Made by a program: the position numbers and the translations under genes
The notes under the pieces: generated by a model
What the model saw: only the letters and a program-made list of their open reading frames with translations
What the model was told of the DNA's origin: nothing
The model's database searches: none
Part shown: positions 57,668-64,000 of the stretch, piece by piece
How the letters are laid out: every line of letters starts with the position of its first letter
Numbering within the stretch: position 1 is the first letter of the stretch
Assembly (NCBI RefSeq): GCF_000423665.1
Contig: NZ_AUIK01000024.1
Span: 1 to 64,000 of the forward strand
Length of the DNA stretch: 64,000 bases
Direction: 5' to 3'
DNA from: Solirubrobacter soli DSM 22325
GTDB lineage: Bacteria > Actinomycetota > Thermoleophilia > Solirubrobacterales > Solirubrobacteraceae

Positions 57668-59329
57668 CTATGCCGCCTTTGCGGCCTTCCGTCCGGCCGG
57701 CTTGGGCGCGGTCAGGCTCGCGGTCCAGCGTTCCGGGTCGACCTTGCCCTCGATCACGCCGGCCAAACCCTTGAGCACGGGCGCGTCGACGCCCGCCTGC
57801 TGCAGCCGCGCGGCCAGCAGCGGGACGGCCGCCACGGCCTCGGCGGTCTGGCCGAGCGCGTCGGCGATCTGGTCGGCGGGCATCCCGGCGGCGAGCAGCT
57901 CGCCCGCGCGCCGGTTGCGGCTGCCCTCGGCGAGCACGGTGGCGACGAGGTCGCCCGTCCCGGCCAGGCCCGCGAACGTCTCGGGCTGGGAGCCGTAGCC
58001 GCGCGCGAACGCGTCGATCTCGGCGAAGACCTTGCCGGCGGCGGCGCCGGCCGCGTTGGCGCCGGCGGGCGACGCCGCGGCGGCCGCGAGCGCGGCGGCG
58101 TTCTTCGCGGCGCCCGCGAGCTCGACGCCGATCACGTCGGTCGTGTGGTCGACGCGCAGCTTGGCGGCCGAGAGGGCGTCGGCGACCTGGCGGGCGAAGG
58201 CGTCGTCGGTCGCCGCCAGGACGAGGCTCGCGCCGCCGGCGAGCGCCTCCGCGGCGTGGGCGGGGCCGCCGAGGACGCCGGACGCCCAGGCCTGGGTGCG
58301 CTCGGCGACGTACGCGGAGGGGAGCGTCCCGAGCGGCGGGACGAGGCCCTTGGAGAGCACGAGGACGCCGCTGCGGGGGGTGATGTTCGGGGCGTGCTCG
58401 GCGACGACCGCGGGCAGCTCGGCCGCGGGGACCGCGAACGCGACGAGGTCGTGGCGGCTGAGCTCGAGCTCTGACGCCTTGACGGGCGTGACGCGGGCCG
58501 GGAGGTCGATGCCGGGGAGGTAGTGCTCGTTGCGGCGCGAGGCGGTCATCAGGTCCGCCTGCGCGCGGGTGCGCGTGCCGAGGTCGACGTCGATGCCCGC
58601 GCGGGCGAGCGCGACGGCGATCGCGGTTCCCCAGCTCCCGCCGCCGATCACCGCGGCGCGGCGGAGCGGCGGCAGGCCGCCGAGCCACTCCCACTGGAGC
58701 ATGACGTTGGGCCAGATGCGGTCGGTCACGGCCGCGGCGAGCGGCGCGGTGGCCTGCTCGACCTTCGGGAAGTGCAGCGGCGCGCCGATCCGCACGCGGA
58801 TCTTGTGCGGGCGGATCAGGATGCCCTTGCGGATCGCCTCGGTGCCGATCATCGCCACCGGGACGACAGTCGCGCCGGTCTCGAGCGCGAGCCGGCCGAC
58901 GCCGCGCTTGGGCTTGCCCAGCGCGCCCGGACGCGTGCGCGTGCCCTCGGGGAAGATCAGCACCGGGTCGCCGCGCTTGAGGATCGCCTTGGCCGTCTCG
59001 ATCATGTCCGCGTCGGCCGCGCCGCGGCGCACGGGGAACGCGCCGAGCGAGCTCAGGAACCAGCCGAGCGGCTTGAACTTGAACAGCTCCTCCTTGGCCA
59101 CGTAGTAGACCGGACGCCGGTTGCAGAGGCCGAGGATGAAGGGGTCGATGAAGCTGCGGTGGTTGGAGACGAAGATCACCGGCCCGTCGCTGGGGACGTG
59201 CTCGCGCCCGATCCGGCTGAGGCGCCAGTAGAGGTGCGCGAATGGCTGGAGCCAGGCGCGCATCAGCCAGTAGACGATCGGGTTGACGCCCTTCGTCCGG
59301 GCACGGGCATGCAGAGATCTGTGATCCAT
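57668..59329 (-). CDS. fusion: 1-acylglycerol-3-phosphate acyltransferase (PlsC) + glycerol-3-phosphate dehydrogenase (GpsA)
   Basis: 553 aa in one uninterrupted frame. Residues 1-215 are PlsC-like: acyltransferase motif NHRSFID (His57, Asp62) and FPEGTRTRPGALGKPKRG (126-143). From about 223 the chain is GpsA: NAD motif AAVIGGGSWGTAIAVALARA, RNEHYLPGIDLP, VLVLSKGLVPP, catalytic-Lys region VELAGAAKNAAALAAAA and SRNRRAGELLAAGMPADQ. GpsA makes glycerol-3-phosphate; PlsC acylates its mono-acyl product, so the enzyme would join two steps of phosphatidate synthesis. No stop or ribosome site separates the halves. ATG 59329 (MDHRSLHAR). Confidence 0.9.
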   Translation of the reverse strand: MDHRSLHARARTKGVNPIVYWLMRAWLQPFAHLYWRLSRIGREHVPSDGPVIFVSNHRSFIDPFILGLCNRRPVYYVAKEELFKFKPLGWFLSSLGAFPVRRGAADADMIETAKAILKRGDPVLIFPEGTRTRPGALGKPKRGVGRLALETGATVVPVAMIGTEAIRKGILIRPHKIRVRIGAPLHFPKVEQATAPLAAAVTDRIWPNVMLQWEWLGGLPPLRRAAVIGGGSWGTAIAVALARAGIDVDLGTRTRAQADLMTASRRNEHYLPGIDLPARVTPVKASELELSRHDLVAFAVPAAELPAVVAEHAPNITPRSGVLVLSKGLVPPLGTLPSAYVAERTQAWASGVLGGPAHAAEALAGGASLVLAATDDAFARQVADALSAAKLRVDHTTDVIGVELAGAAKNAAALAAAAASPAGANAAGAAAGKVFAEIDAFARGYGSQPETFAGLAGTGDLVATVLAEGSRNRRAGELLAAGMPADQIADALGQTAEAVAAVPLLAARLQQAGVDAPVLKGLAGVIEGKVDPERWTASLTAPKPAGRKAAKAA

Positions 59330-59395
59330 GGGTTCTGGTGACTCCTCCTCGCGGATTGGGTACACCGCGCCCTCACGGCGCGTTACAGTCGGCTC

Positions 59396-59926
59396 ATGGC
59401 GCTCGACCGCACCCGAACTCTCCGAGGCGCTCTCGCGGGCGCCGCCGCCGCAGCCGTCTGGGCCGCGCAGCAGCCGCTCGACCAGCGCGTCTTCGGGGTC
59501 GATTACGACGACGTCGAGCTGCTCGGCCGCTTCGTCACCGACGGCCGTGCCGCGTATCCGATCGGGCTCGCGATGCACGTCTTGAACGGCGCCGTGTTCG
59601 GCGCGGTGTACGCCAACGCCGGCCGTGCGCTGCCGGTCCCGGGCGTTCTGCGTGGACCGCTCGCCGGGTTGGCCGAGCACCTGGCGACGTGGCCGGGGAC
59701 CGCTGCCTTGTCGCGCGTCCACCCCGCCGCCGACGACCTCCCGGAGCTCTGGGGCTCGGGCGCCGCCTTCGCGCAGGCGACCTGGCGCCACCTGCTGTTC
59801 GGCACCGTGCTCGGCGAGCTCGAGCGCCGCCTGAACCCCCCGGAGACCGAACCCCGCCCGATCGATCCCGCGGCCGCCGCCTCCAACGGCCACGGGTCGG
59901 CCGAGTACGTCGTGTCGCTGAACTGA
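59396..59926 (+). CDS. conserved hypothetical membrane-associated protein
   Basis: 176 aa. N-terminal hydrophobic segment (LAGAAAAAVWAAQQPLD), a second near AYPIGLAMHVLNGAVFGAVY and a third at WRHLLFGTVLGELERRLN. Looks like a small multi-pass membrane protein; function unknown. Divergent from the PlsC-GpsA gene. The C-terminal tail is polar and disordered. Confidence 0.68.
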   Translation: MALDRTRTLRGALAGAAAAAVWAAQQPLDQRVFGVDYDDVELLGRFVTDGRAAYPIGLAMHVLNGAVFGAVYANAGRALPVPGVLRGPLAGLAEHLATWPGTAALSRVHPAADDLPELWGSGAAFAQATWRHLLFGTVLGELERRLNPPETEPRPIDPAAAASNGHGSAEYVVSLN

Positions 59927-59961
59927 CGTTGCCGGCCGTCCCGACCCCGGCGGCGCACGCC

Positions 59962-60053
59962 GCCGCGCCGCCCCACGGCCTCGCCGCGCCGCCTCACGGC
60001 CTCGCCGCGCCGCCTCACGGCCTCGCCGCGCCGCCCCACGGCCTCGCCGCGCC
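59962..60053 (+). repeat. 21-bp tandem repeat, about 4.4 copies
   Basis: Unit GCCGCGCCGCC(C/T)CACGGCCTC, copies at 59962, 59983, 60004 and 60025 and a partial unit to 60053, differing only at the C/T position. The array runs straight into the ATG at 60054. One frame reads AAPPHGL repeats and ends in a TGA overlapping that ATG. Repeat number may vary between strains. Confidence 0.85.
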
Positions 60054-60962
60054 ATGAGCCGCCGCGTCCTCATCACCGGCGCCACGGGCTTCGCCGGGCG
60101 CCATCTCGTCGCGGCCTGCGAGGCGGGCGGCGACGAGGTCATCTCGGCCCCGCCCTCCGTTGCGCTCGACCTGCGCGATCCTGCCGCCACGGCGCGGCTC
60201 GTCGCCGACGCGCGGCCGGACGTCGTCTATCACCTCGCCGCGCGCGCCCACGTGGGGCAGTCGTGGCAGGACCCGATCGGGACGCTGTCCGACAACGTCG
60301 CGATGACCGCCGCCGTGCTCGAGGCGGTCAAGCGCGCGGCACCGGACGCGGTCGTGATCTCCGTCGGCTCGGGCGAGGAGTACGGGCCGCCGGAGACGGT
60401 GCCGACGACCGAGGCGCATCCGCTGCGGCCGCAGAACCCGTACGCGGTGTCCAAGGCCTCCTCGGGCCTGCTCGCCCGCTTCTACGCCGACGCCCACGGC
60501 CTGCGCGTCATCCACGCCCGTGCCTTCAACCACGCGGGGCCGGGGCAGGAGCCGATCTACGCGATCGCGAACTTCGCGCGCCAGTTCGCCGAGAACGCGG
60601 GCGACGACCCGATCACGATCGTCACCGGGTCCCCCGACACCCGCCGCGACTTCACCGACGTCCGCGACGTCGTCCGCGCGTATCGGCTCCTGGCGGAGCG
60701 GGGCGTGGCGGGCGCGGTCCTCAACGTCTGTTCCGGCGTGACCCGCTCGGCGCGCGAGCTGCTCGTCGCGCTCGGCGAAGTGGCGGGCGTGGCCGTCGAC
60801 CACCAGGTCGACCCCGCGAAGGTCCGCGCGCACGAGGTCTTCGAGATCCGCGGCGCCAATGACGCGATCGAGGCGGCGACCGGCTGGCGCCCGGAGATCC
60901 CGCTCGAGACGACGCTGCGCGACACGCTCGCGTGGTGGCGCGGGCGTCAGACGGGGGACTGA
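60054..60962 (+). CDS. NAD-dependent sugar epimerase/dehydratase (GDP-6-deoxy-D-mannose reductase-like)
   Basis: 302 aa. Rossmann motif VLITGATGFAGRHLV, catalytic YAVSKASSG (YxxxK), Ser in ISVGSGEEYG, and C-terminal RDFTDVRDVVRAYRLL. Most like RMD, which reduces GDP-4-keto-6-deoxymannose to GDP-rhamnose. No GDP-mannose dehydratase gene is adjacent, so substrate is inferred. The start codon directly follows a tandem repeat with no clean Shine-Dalgarno sequence. Confidence 0.85.
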   Translation: MSRRVLITGATGFAGRHLVAACEAGGDEVISAPPSVALDLRDPAATARLVADARPDVVYHLAARAHVGQSWQDPIGTLSDNVAMTAAVLEAVKRAAPDAVVISVGSGEEYGPPETVPTTEAHPLRPQNPYAVSKASSGLLARFYADAHGLRVIHARAFNHAGPGQEPIYAIANFARQFAENAGDDPITIVTGSPDTRRDFTDVRDVVRAYRLLAERGVAGAVLNVCSGVTRSARELLVALGEVAGVAVDHQVDPAKVRAHEVFEIRGANDAIEAATGWRPEIPLETTLRDTLAWWRGRQTGD

Positions 60963-61050
60963 GCGCTTCAGTCCTCGCGAGGGCCGGTCGATGGCCATGG
61001 GTAATGAGGCGGCACGGTCGCCGCCCGTCCTTCGATCCGAGGCCCGACAC

Positions 61051-62532
61051 ATGAAGAGCAGGACCTTGAAGCACGCCGCGCGGCTGACCGCGCTGGCCGC
61101 AGTCGCGTTCGCCGTTGTCGCGCCCGCCGCACAGGCGACCCCGCCGATCACGCCCGTCATCACGGTGACGCCGTCCGTCGCCCATCCGACCCCGGGCCAG
61201 TCGATCACCTTCACCATGACGCTCTCGCCGGCGCCGAACGTGGGTACGGTCGCGCTCTACGAGGGCATGGCCATTCCGGGCTGCGATTCTCTGCCGGTCG
61301 TCGACGGCGTCGCGACGTGTACGACCACGGGTCTCACCACGCCGGGCCTGCACTACATCAACGCGATGTACCTGGGCAGCGGCATGTACGGCTCCAACAG
61401 CCAGATGTACTTCATGCCCGTCAACGCCGTGACGACCACGACCGTCACCGCGTCGCCGAAGCTCGCCGACCCGGGCGAGACGATGCTCTACAAGTCCGTC
61501 ACCACGCCGCGTCCGGTCCAGGGCGGCATCACCTCCTGCTCCGGTGGCTGCGAGGGCGACGCGCCGACCGAGACGGTCGACTTCGCCGTCGACGGCGCGC
61601 CCGTCGCGGACTGCCAGAAGCGCCCGGTCGATGGTGAGACCGGCATCGCGACCTGCAAGACCGCGGTGGCTCCCGCCGCCGGTGGGAAGCACGTCGTCAC
61701 GGCCTCCTACAGCGCGTCCGACAACGCGTATCTGACGGCCTCGACCGGGACGGACGACTTCACGGTCAAGACGCCGGGCATCGCGCTCTCCGCGACCGCG
61801 CTCGACTTCGGCTCGGTCACGGTCGGCGCCGCCTCGACCCGCACCGTCACGGTGTCCAACCCGGGCACTCGCGCGCTGACCCTCGGCGAGATCACCGCGG
61901 GCGGCGCGTACTCCGTCACGGCGAGCACCTGCCATCCGACGGTCGACGCCGGCACCGGCTGCGAGCTGACCGTGTCGTTCAAGCCGACCGCCGCCGGCAC
62001 GGCCGCCGCGTCGCTGACGGTCGCCTCCGACGCCGGCGCGCCCGTCGTCGCCCTGACCGGCACCGCCACCGCCGTCGCCCCGCCGACCGGCGCCACGCTG
62101 CCGCCGAACAGCAAGACGACGTTCACGGTCACCACCCCGAGCTCCGGCGGCACCCCGTCGGTCACCGTCCCGCTGCGCTGCCCGACCGGCGTCGCGTGCA
62201 CGCTCGACGGTACGGTCGTCATCTCGACCTCCGACCTCGTCTCCAACAAGCAGGTCCGCGCCGCCGCGACCGACACCCAGACCGTCGCGCGCTTCTCCGG
62301 CGTCCGCGTCGCCCCGGGCAAGGTGCGCGAGATCAAGCTCAAGCTCTCGCCCGCGTTCATCAAGAAGGCGCAGAAGCGGGGCATCCGCCTGATCCACGCG
62401 ACGCTGACCGTCAACACGACGTTCACCGACGGCTCCCACGCCACCCGTCAGGAGCAGGTCGTCATCCGCATCCCCAAGCCGGCCGTCAAGAAGAAGGCCG
62501 CCGCGAAGCAGGCTCCGCGCTTCACCGGCTGA
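61051..62532 (+). CDS. secreted protein with Ig-like and ASH/choice-of-anchor-type domains
   Basis: 493 aa. Signal peptide (LKHAARLTALAAVAFAVVAP, cleaved near AQA|TPP). Two Big_3-like Ig repeats (VTPSVAHPTPGQSITFTMTL; ASPKLADPGETMLYKSV) are followed by an ASH-type domain (ALDFGSVTVGAASTRTVTVS) and a C-terminal beta domain ending in a Lys-rich tail (KPAVKKKAAAKQAPRF). No sortase motif. Probably an exported surface or matrix protein; the next gene, an L,D-transpeptidase, overlaps by 1 bp. Confidence 0.82.
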   Translation: MKSRTLKHAARLTALAAVAFAVVAPAAQATPPITPVITVTPSVAHPTPGQSITFTMTLSPAPNVGTVALYEGMAIPGCDSLPVVDGVATCTTTGLTTPGLHYINAMYLGSGMYGSNSQMYFMPVNAVTTTTVTASPKLADPGETMLYKSVTTPRPVQGGITSCSGGCEGDAPTETVDFAVDGAPVADCQKRPVDGETGIATCKTAVAPAAGGKHVVTASYSASDNAYLTASTGTDDFTVKTPGIALSATALDFGSVTVGAASTRTVTVSNPGTRALTLGEITAGGAYSVTASTCHPTVDAGTGCELTVSFKPTAAGTAAASLTVASDAGAPVVALTGTATAVAPPTGATLPPNSKTTFTVTTPSSGGTPSVTVPLRCPTGVACTLDGTVVISTSDLVSNKQVRAAATDTQTVARFSGVRVAPGKVREIKLKLSPAFIKKAQKRGIRLIHATLTVNTTFTDGSHATRQEQVVIRIPKPAVKKKAAAKQAPRFTG

Positions 62533-63245
62533 TGCTGGCGCGCACGATCAGTGCGCTCACCGTCCTGTGTGCCGTCGCCTTCCCGGCGGCGGCACACGCG
62601 GTTGAGCTCCCGTCCCGCCCGAAGCCGGGCGCCAAGTCCGCGTGGACCGCGCGGGTGCTGACGCCGGTGGACGCGACCCAGCGCCCCGGCGAGGGAGCCA
62701 CGCTCCAGCGACTCGGCCGCCACGCGCCGTACTGGGGCGGCCCGAACGTCCTGCTCGTGCTGGACGCCAAGCGCGTCGGCGAGGTCGACTACGTCAAGGT
62801 CCTGCTCAAGCGCATGCCCGCCGGCCTGGGCGGGTGGGTGCCGGCCGACCACCTCAAGCTCTCGCGAACGACCCGCCGCGTCGTCGTCGACCTCTCCTCG
62901 CGGACGGTCACGATCCGCGACGGCGGGAAGCTGCTCGCCCGCGGCCGCGCGGTCATCGGCGCGCCCTCCACACCCACGCCCACGGGCCTGTTCGCCGTCG
63001 ACGCCCCCGTCGACCAGCCCGCGTCGGCCAAGCTCGGCCGCCGCATCCTCGCGATCGCCGCCTACTCCCGAGCACTCGCCCGCTACCAGGGCGGCATCCC
63101 CCAGACCGCCTTCCACGCCTACGAGCAACTCGGCGCACCACTCGGCACCGCCGCCTCCCACGGCTGCGTCCGCGTCGCGCAGAAGACCCTCAACCGCCTC
63201 CTGCGCCTCGCCCCCCGCGGCACCCCGGTCCTCATCCGCCGCTAG
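62532..63245 (+). CDS. L,D-transpeptidase (YkuD family)
   Basis: 237 aa. Signal peptide (MLARTISALTVLCAVAFPAA), an SH3-like N-terminal region (WTARVLTPVDATQRPGEGAT), and a YkuD domain: VVVDLSSRTVTIRDGGKLLA, TPTPTGLFAVDAPV and the catalytic AASHGCVRVAQ (His/Cys). Forms 3-3 peptidoglycan cross-links or anchors proteins to the wall; coupling to the secreted Ig-like gene suggests it could attach that protein, which is speculative. Confidence 0.92.
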   Translation: MLARTISALTVLCAVAFPAAAHAVELPSRPKPGAKSAWTARVLTPVDATQRPGEGATLQRLGRHAPYWGGPNVLLVLDAKRVGEVDYVKVLLKRMPAGLGGWVPADHLKLSRTTRRVVVDLSSRTVTIRDGGKLLARGRAVIGAPSTPTPTGLFAVDAPVDQPASAKLGRRILAIAAYSRALARYQGGIPQTAFHAYEQLGAPLGTAASHGCVRVAQKTLNRLLRLAPRGTPVLIRR

Positions 63246-63246
63246 A

Positions 63247-63263
63247 TAAAGGTTGACCCTTTA
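63247..63263. terminator. short terminator-like hairpin between convergent genes
   Basis: TAAAGG (63247-63252) and CCTTTA (63258-63263) around TTGAC. It overlaps the TAA stop of the minus-strand gene. The stem is short, so it is a weak call. Confidence 0.35.
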
Positions 63264-64000
63264 GGTGAGGCGGTCGAGGGCCGCGCCGAACTGCTGCGAG
63301 AGTACGCGGGCGCGGTCGACCTCGCGGGCGGTGAACGCCTGCGGGAGGGTGCGGTAGACCTCGAGGACGGCGAGCTCGCGGCCGCCGTAGACGATCGGGA
63401 CGATCAGGAGGGTCGCCATGCCGATCGCCTCGAGCTCGGCGAGCTCGTGCGGGTCGCCCGCGGCGTCGCCGGCCACGACCTGGCCCGGCACGCGGTGGTC
63501 GAGCACGAAGCGGGTCGCGGGGAAGTCGCTGAGCGGCCAGCGGGAGCCGGACGCGTTGGTGGCGTGGTCGGAGAGCAGCTCGAGCTCGTCGGCCTCGCGG
63601 TCGACGAGCATCAACGCCACGTCGTCGCCGCGCAGGATGCCCGCGGCGGCGCGCAGCGACAGGCCGATGTCGGTGAGCGAGGTCGCGTCGGCCAGCTCGT
63701 CGGCGAGCGACGCCATGCCGGAGGCGAACGCGCCCGCCACGCCGCGCGGGGCGATGGCGACCCGCAGGCCGGAGCGGATCTCGGCGGCGCCCGCGTCGGT
63801 CGCGTCGGCCAGCGGCGCCGGCCACGGCGGCCCCGGGCGGGCGAGGCCGTAGCCCTGGGCGTAGGTGACGTCGAGCGAGACGAGCGCGCGCACGTCGTCG
63901 AGATCCTCGACGCCTTCGGCGCAGACGGCCGCGCCGGTCGTGCCCGCGAACCCGATCAGCGCCTCCAGCAGCGCCTGGCGCGAGCCGTCCGCGTGGGCGC
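63261..64000 (-). CDS. EAL-GAF protein, truncated at the window edge
   Basis: The last 245 or so codons of a longer gene whose start lies beyond 64000. The visible N-terminal part is the end of an EAL domain: ALLEALIGFAGTTGAAVCAE, GVEDLDDVRAL, then YAQGYGLARPGPPWPAPL (the usual AEGVE...GYGLARP motif). A GAF domain follows (LTDIGLSLRAAAGILRGDDV, LMLVDREADELELLSDHATN, LLIVPIVYGGRELAVLEVYR). EAL domains hydrolyse c-di-GMP; the catalytic ExL is outside the window, so activity cannot be judged. Confidence 0.85.
   Translation of the reverse strand, partial: AHADGSRQALLEALIGFAGTTGAAVCAEGVEDLDDVRALVSLDVTYAQGYGLARPGPPWPAPLADATDAGAAEIRSGLRVAIAPRGVAGAFASGMASLADELADATSLTDIGLSLRAAAGILRGDDVALMLVDREADELELLSDHATNASGSRWPLSDFPATRFVLDHRVPGQVVAGDAAGDPHELAELEAIGMATLLIVPIVYGGRELAVLEVYRTLPQAFTAREVDRARVLSQQFGAALDRLT

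Noticed and set aside
1..64000. CRISPR arrays, IS elements, prophage genes, tRNA or rRNA genes
   Set aside because: No regularly spaced direct repeats with spacers, transposase, integrase or phage structural proteins, and no T-loop plus anticodon-arm or rRNA signatures were seen by eye.

Overview
The window is very GC-rich and tightly packed, with many 4-bp start/stop overlaps, GTG and TTG starts, and few intergenic gaps above 300 bases. Gene content is actinobacterial: SigB/SigF-type sigma factors with RsbW/STAS partners, an ANTAR regulator, MarP, PspAA/PspAB, RskA-type anti-sigma and many ECF factors. Actinomycetota is a safe call. The order Solirubrobacterales (Thermoleophilia) is my best inference but is not proven by the sequence. 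No plasmid, phage, IS element, rRNA, tRNA or CRISPR array was seen; this looks like ordinary chromosome.

Layout. 0-7 kb is a general-stress block: two SigB/SigF-type sigma genes, an RsbW-like kinase, a degenerate RsbW-like partner, a STAS anti-anti-sigma factor, a ParB-like protein, a BON protein, a cupin and an ANTAR regulator. Several genes carry GTTT...GGGTA-type promoters, and a DJ-1/PfpI gene is broken by an amber codon. 7-16 kb holds an inositol-phosphatase-like gene, a YihY membrane protein and a translationally coupled AddB/AddA-like helicase-nuclease pair. 16-25 kb holds an AbiEi/DUF559-like protein, topoisomerase III, the membrane serine protease MarP, a penicillin-binding protein, and a run of FHA, ParA-like and response-regulator genes. 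25-32 kb is a minus-strand aspartate-family operon (lysA-hom-thrC-thrB plus an alpha/beta hydrolase), followed upstream by lgt and an M23 peptidase.

32-43 kb contains both halves of an actinobacterial phage-shock system (htpX-pspAB and pspA-pspAA) around a sensor kinase/LuxR regulator/DUF4097 operon. It also has a secreted NlpC/P60-like protein under a c-di-AMP (ydaO) riboswitch with a recognisable promoter. 43-49 kb holds xseA and xseB, separated by an HD-GYP gene and a large structured non-coding segment, then an MDR oxidoreductase, an FHA protein and a 3-hydroxyacyl-CoA dehydrogenase. 49-55 kb has a CNNM/CBS protein, PhhB, a BtuF-like protein, a rhomboid protease and an ABC exporter with a divergent TetR gene and a triple operator. 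55-64 kb has two ECF sigma loci, a PlsC-GpsA fusion, a sugar reductase, a secreted Ig-like protein, an L,D-transpeptidase and a truncated EAL-GAF gene.

The most interesting signals are non-coding: (i) a 147-bp element present twice (3150-3296 and 25056-25202), with complementary ends and a stem that shows three compensatory base-pair changes; (ii) a ~460-nt nested-stem region at 44556-45018; (iii) a 205-bp array at 49330-49534 with twin hairpins sharing one C-rich loop around a perfect 13-bp inverted repeat. The main protein-level novelty is the single-chain acyltransferase/glycerol-3-phosphate dehydrogenase.
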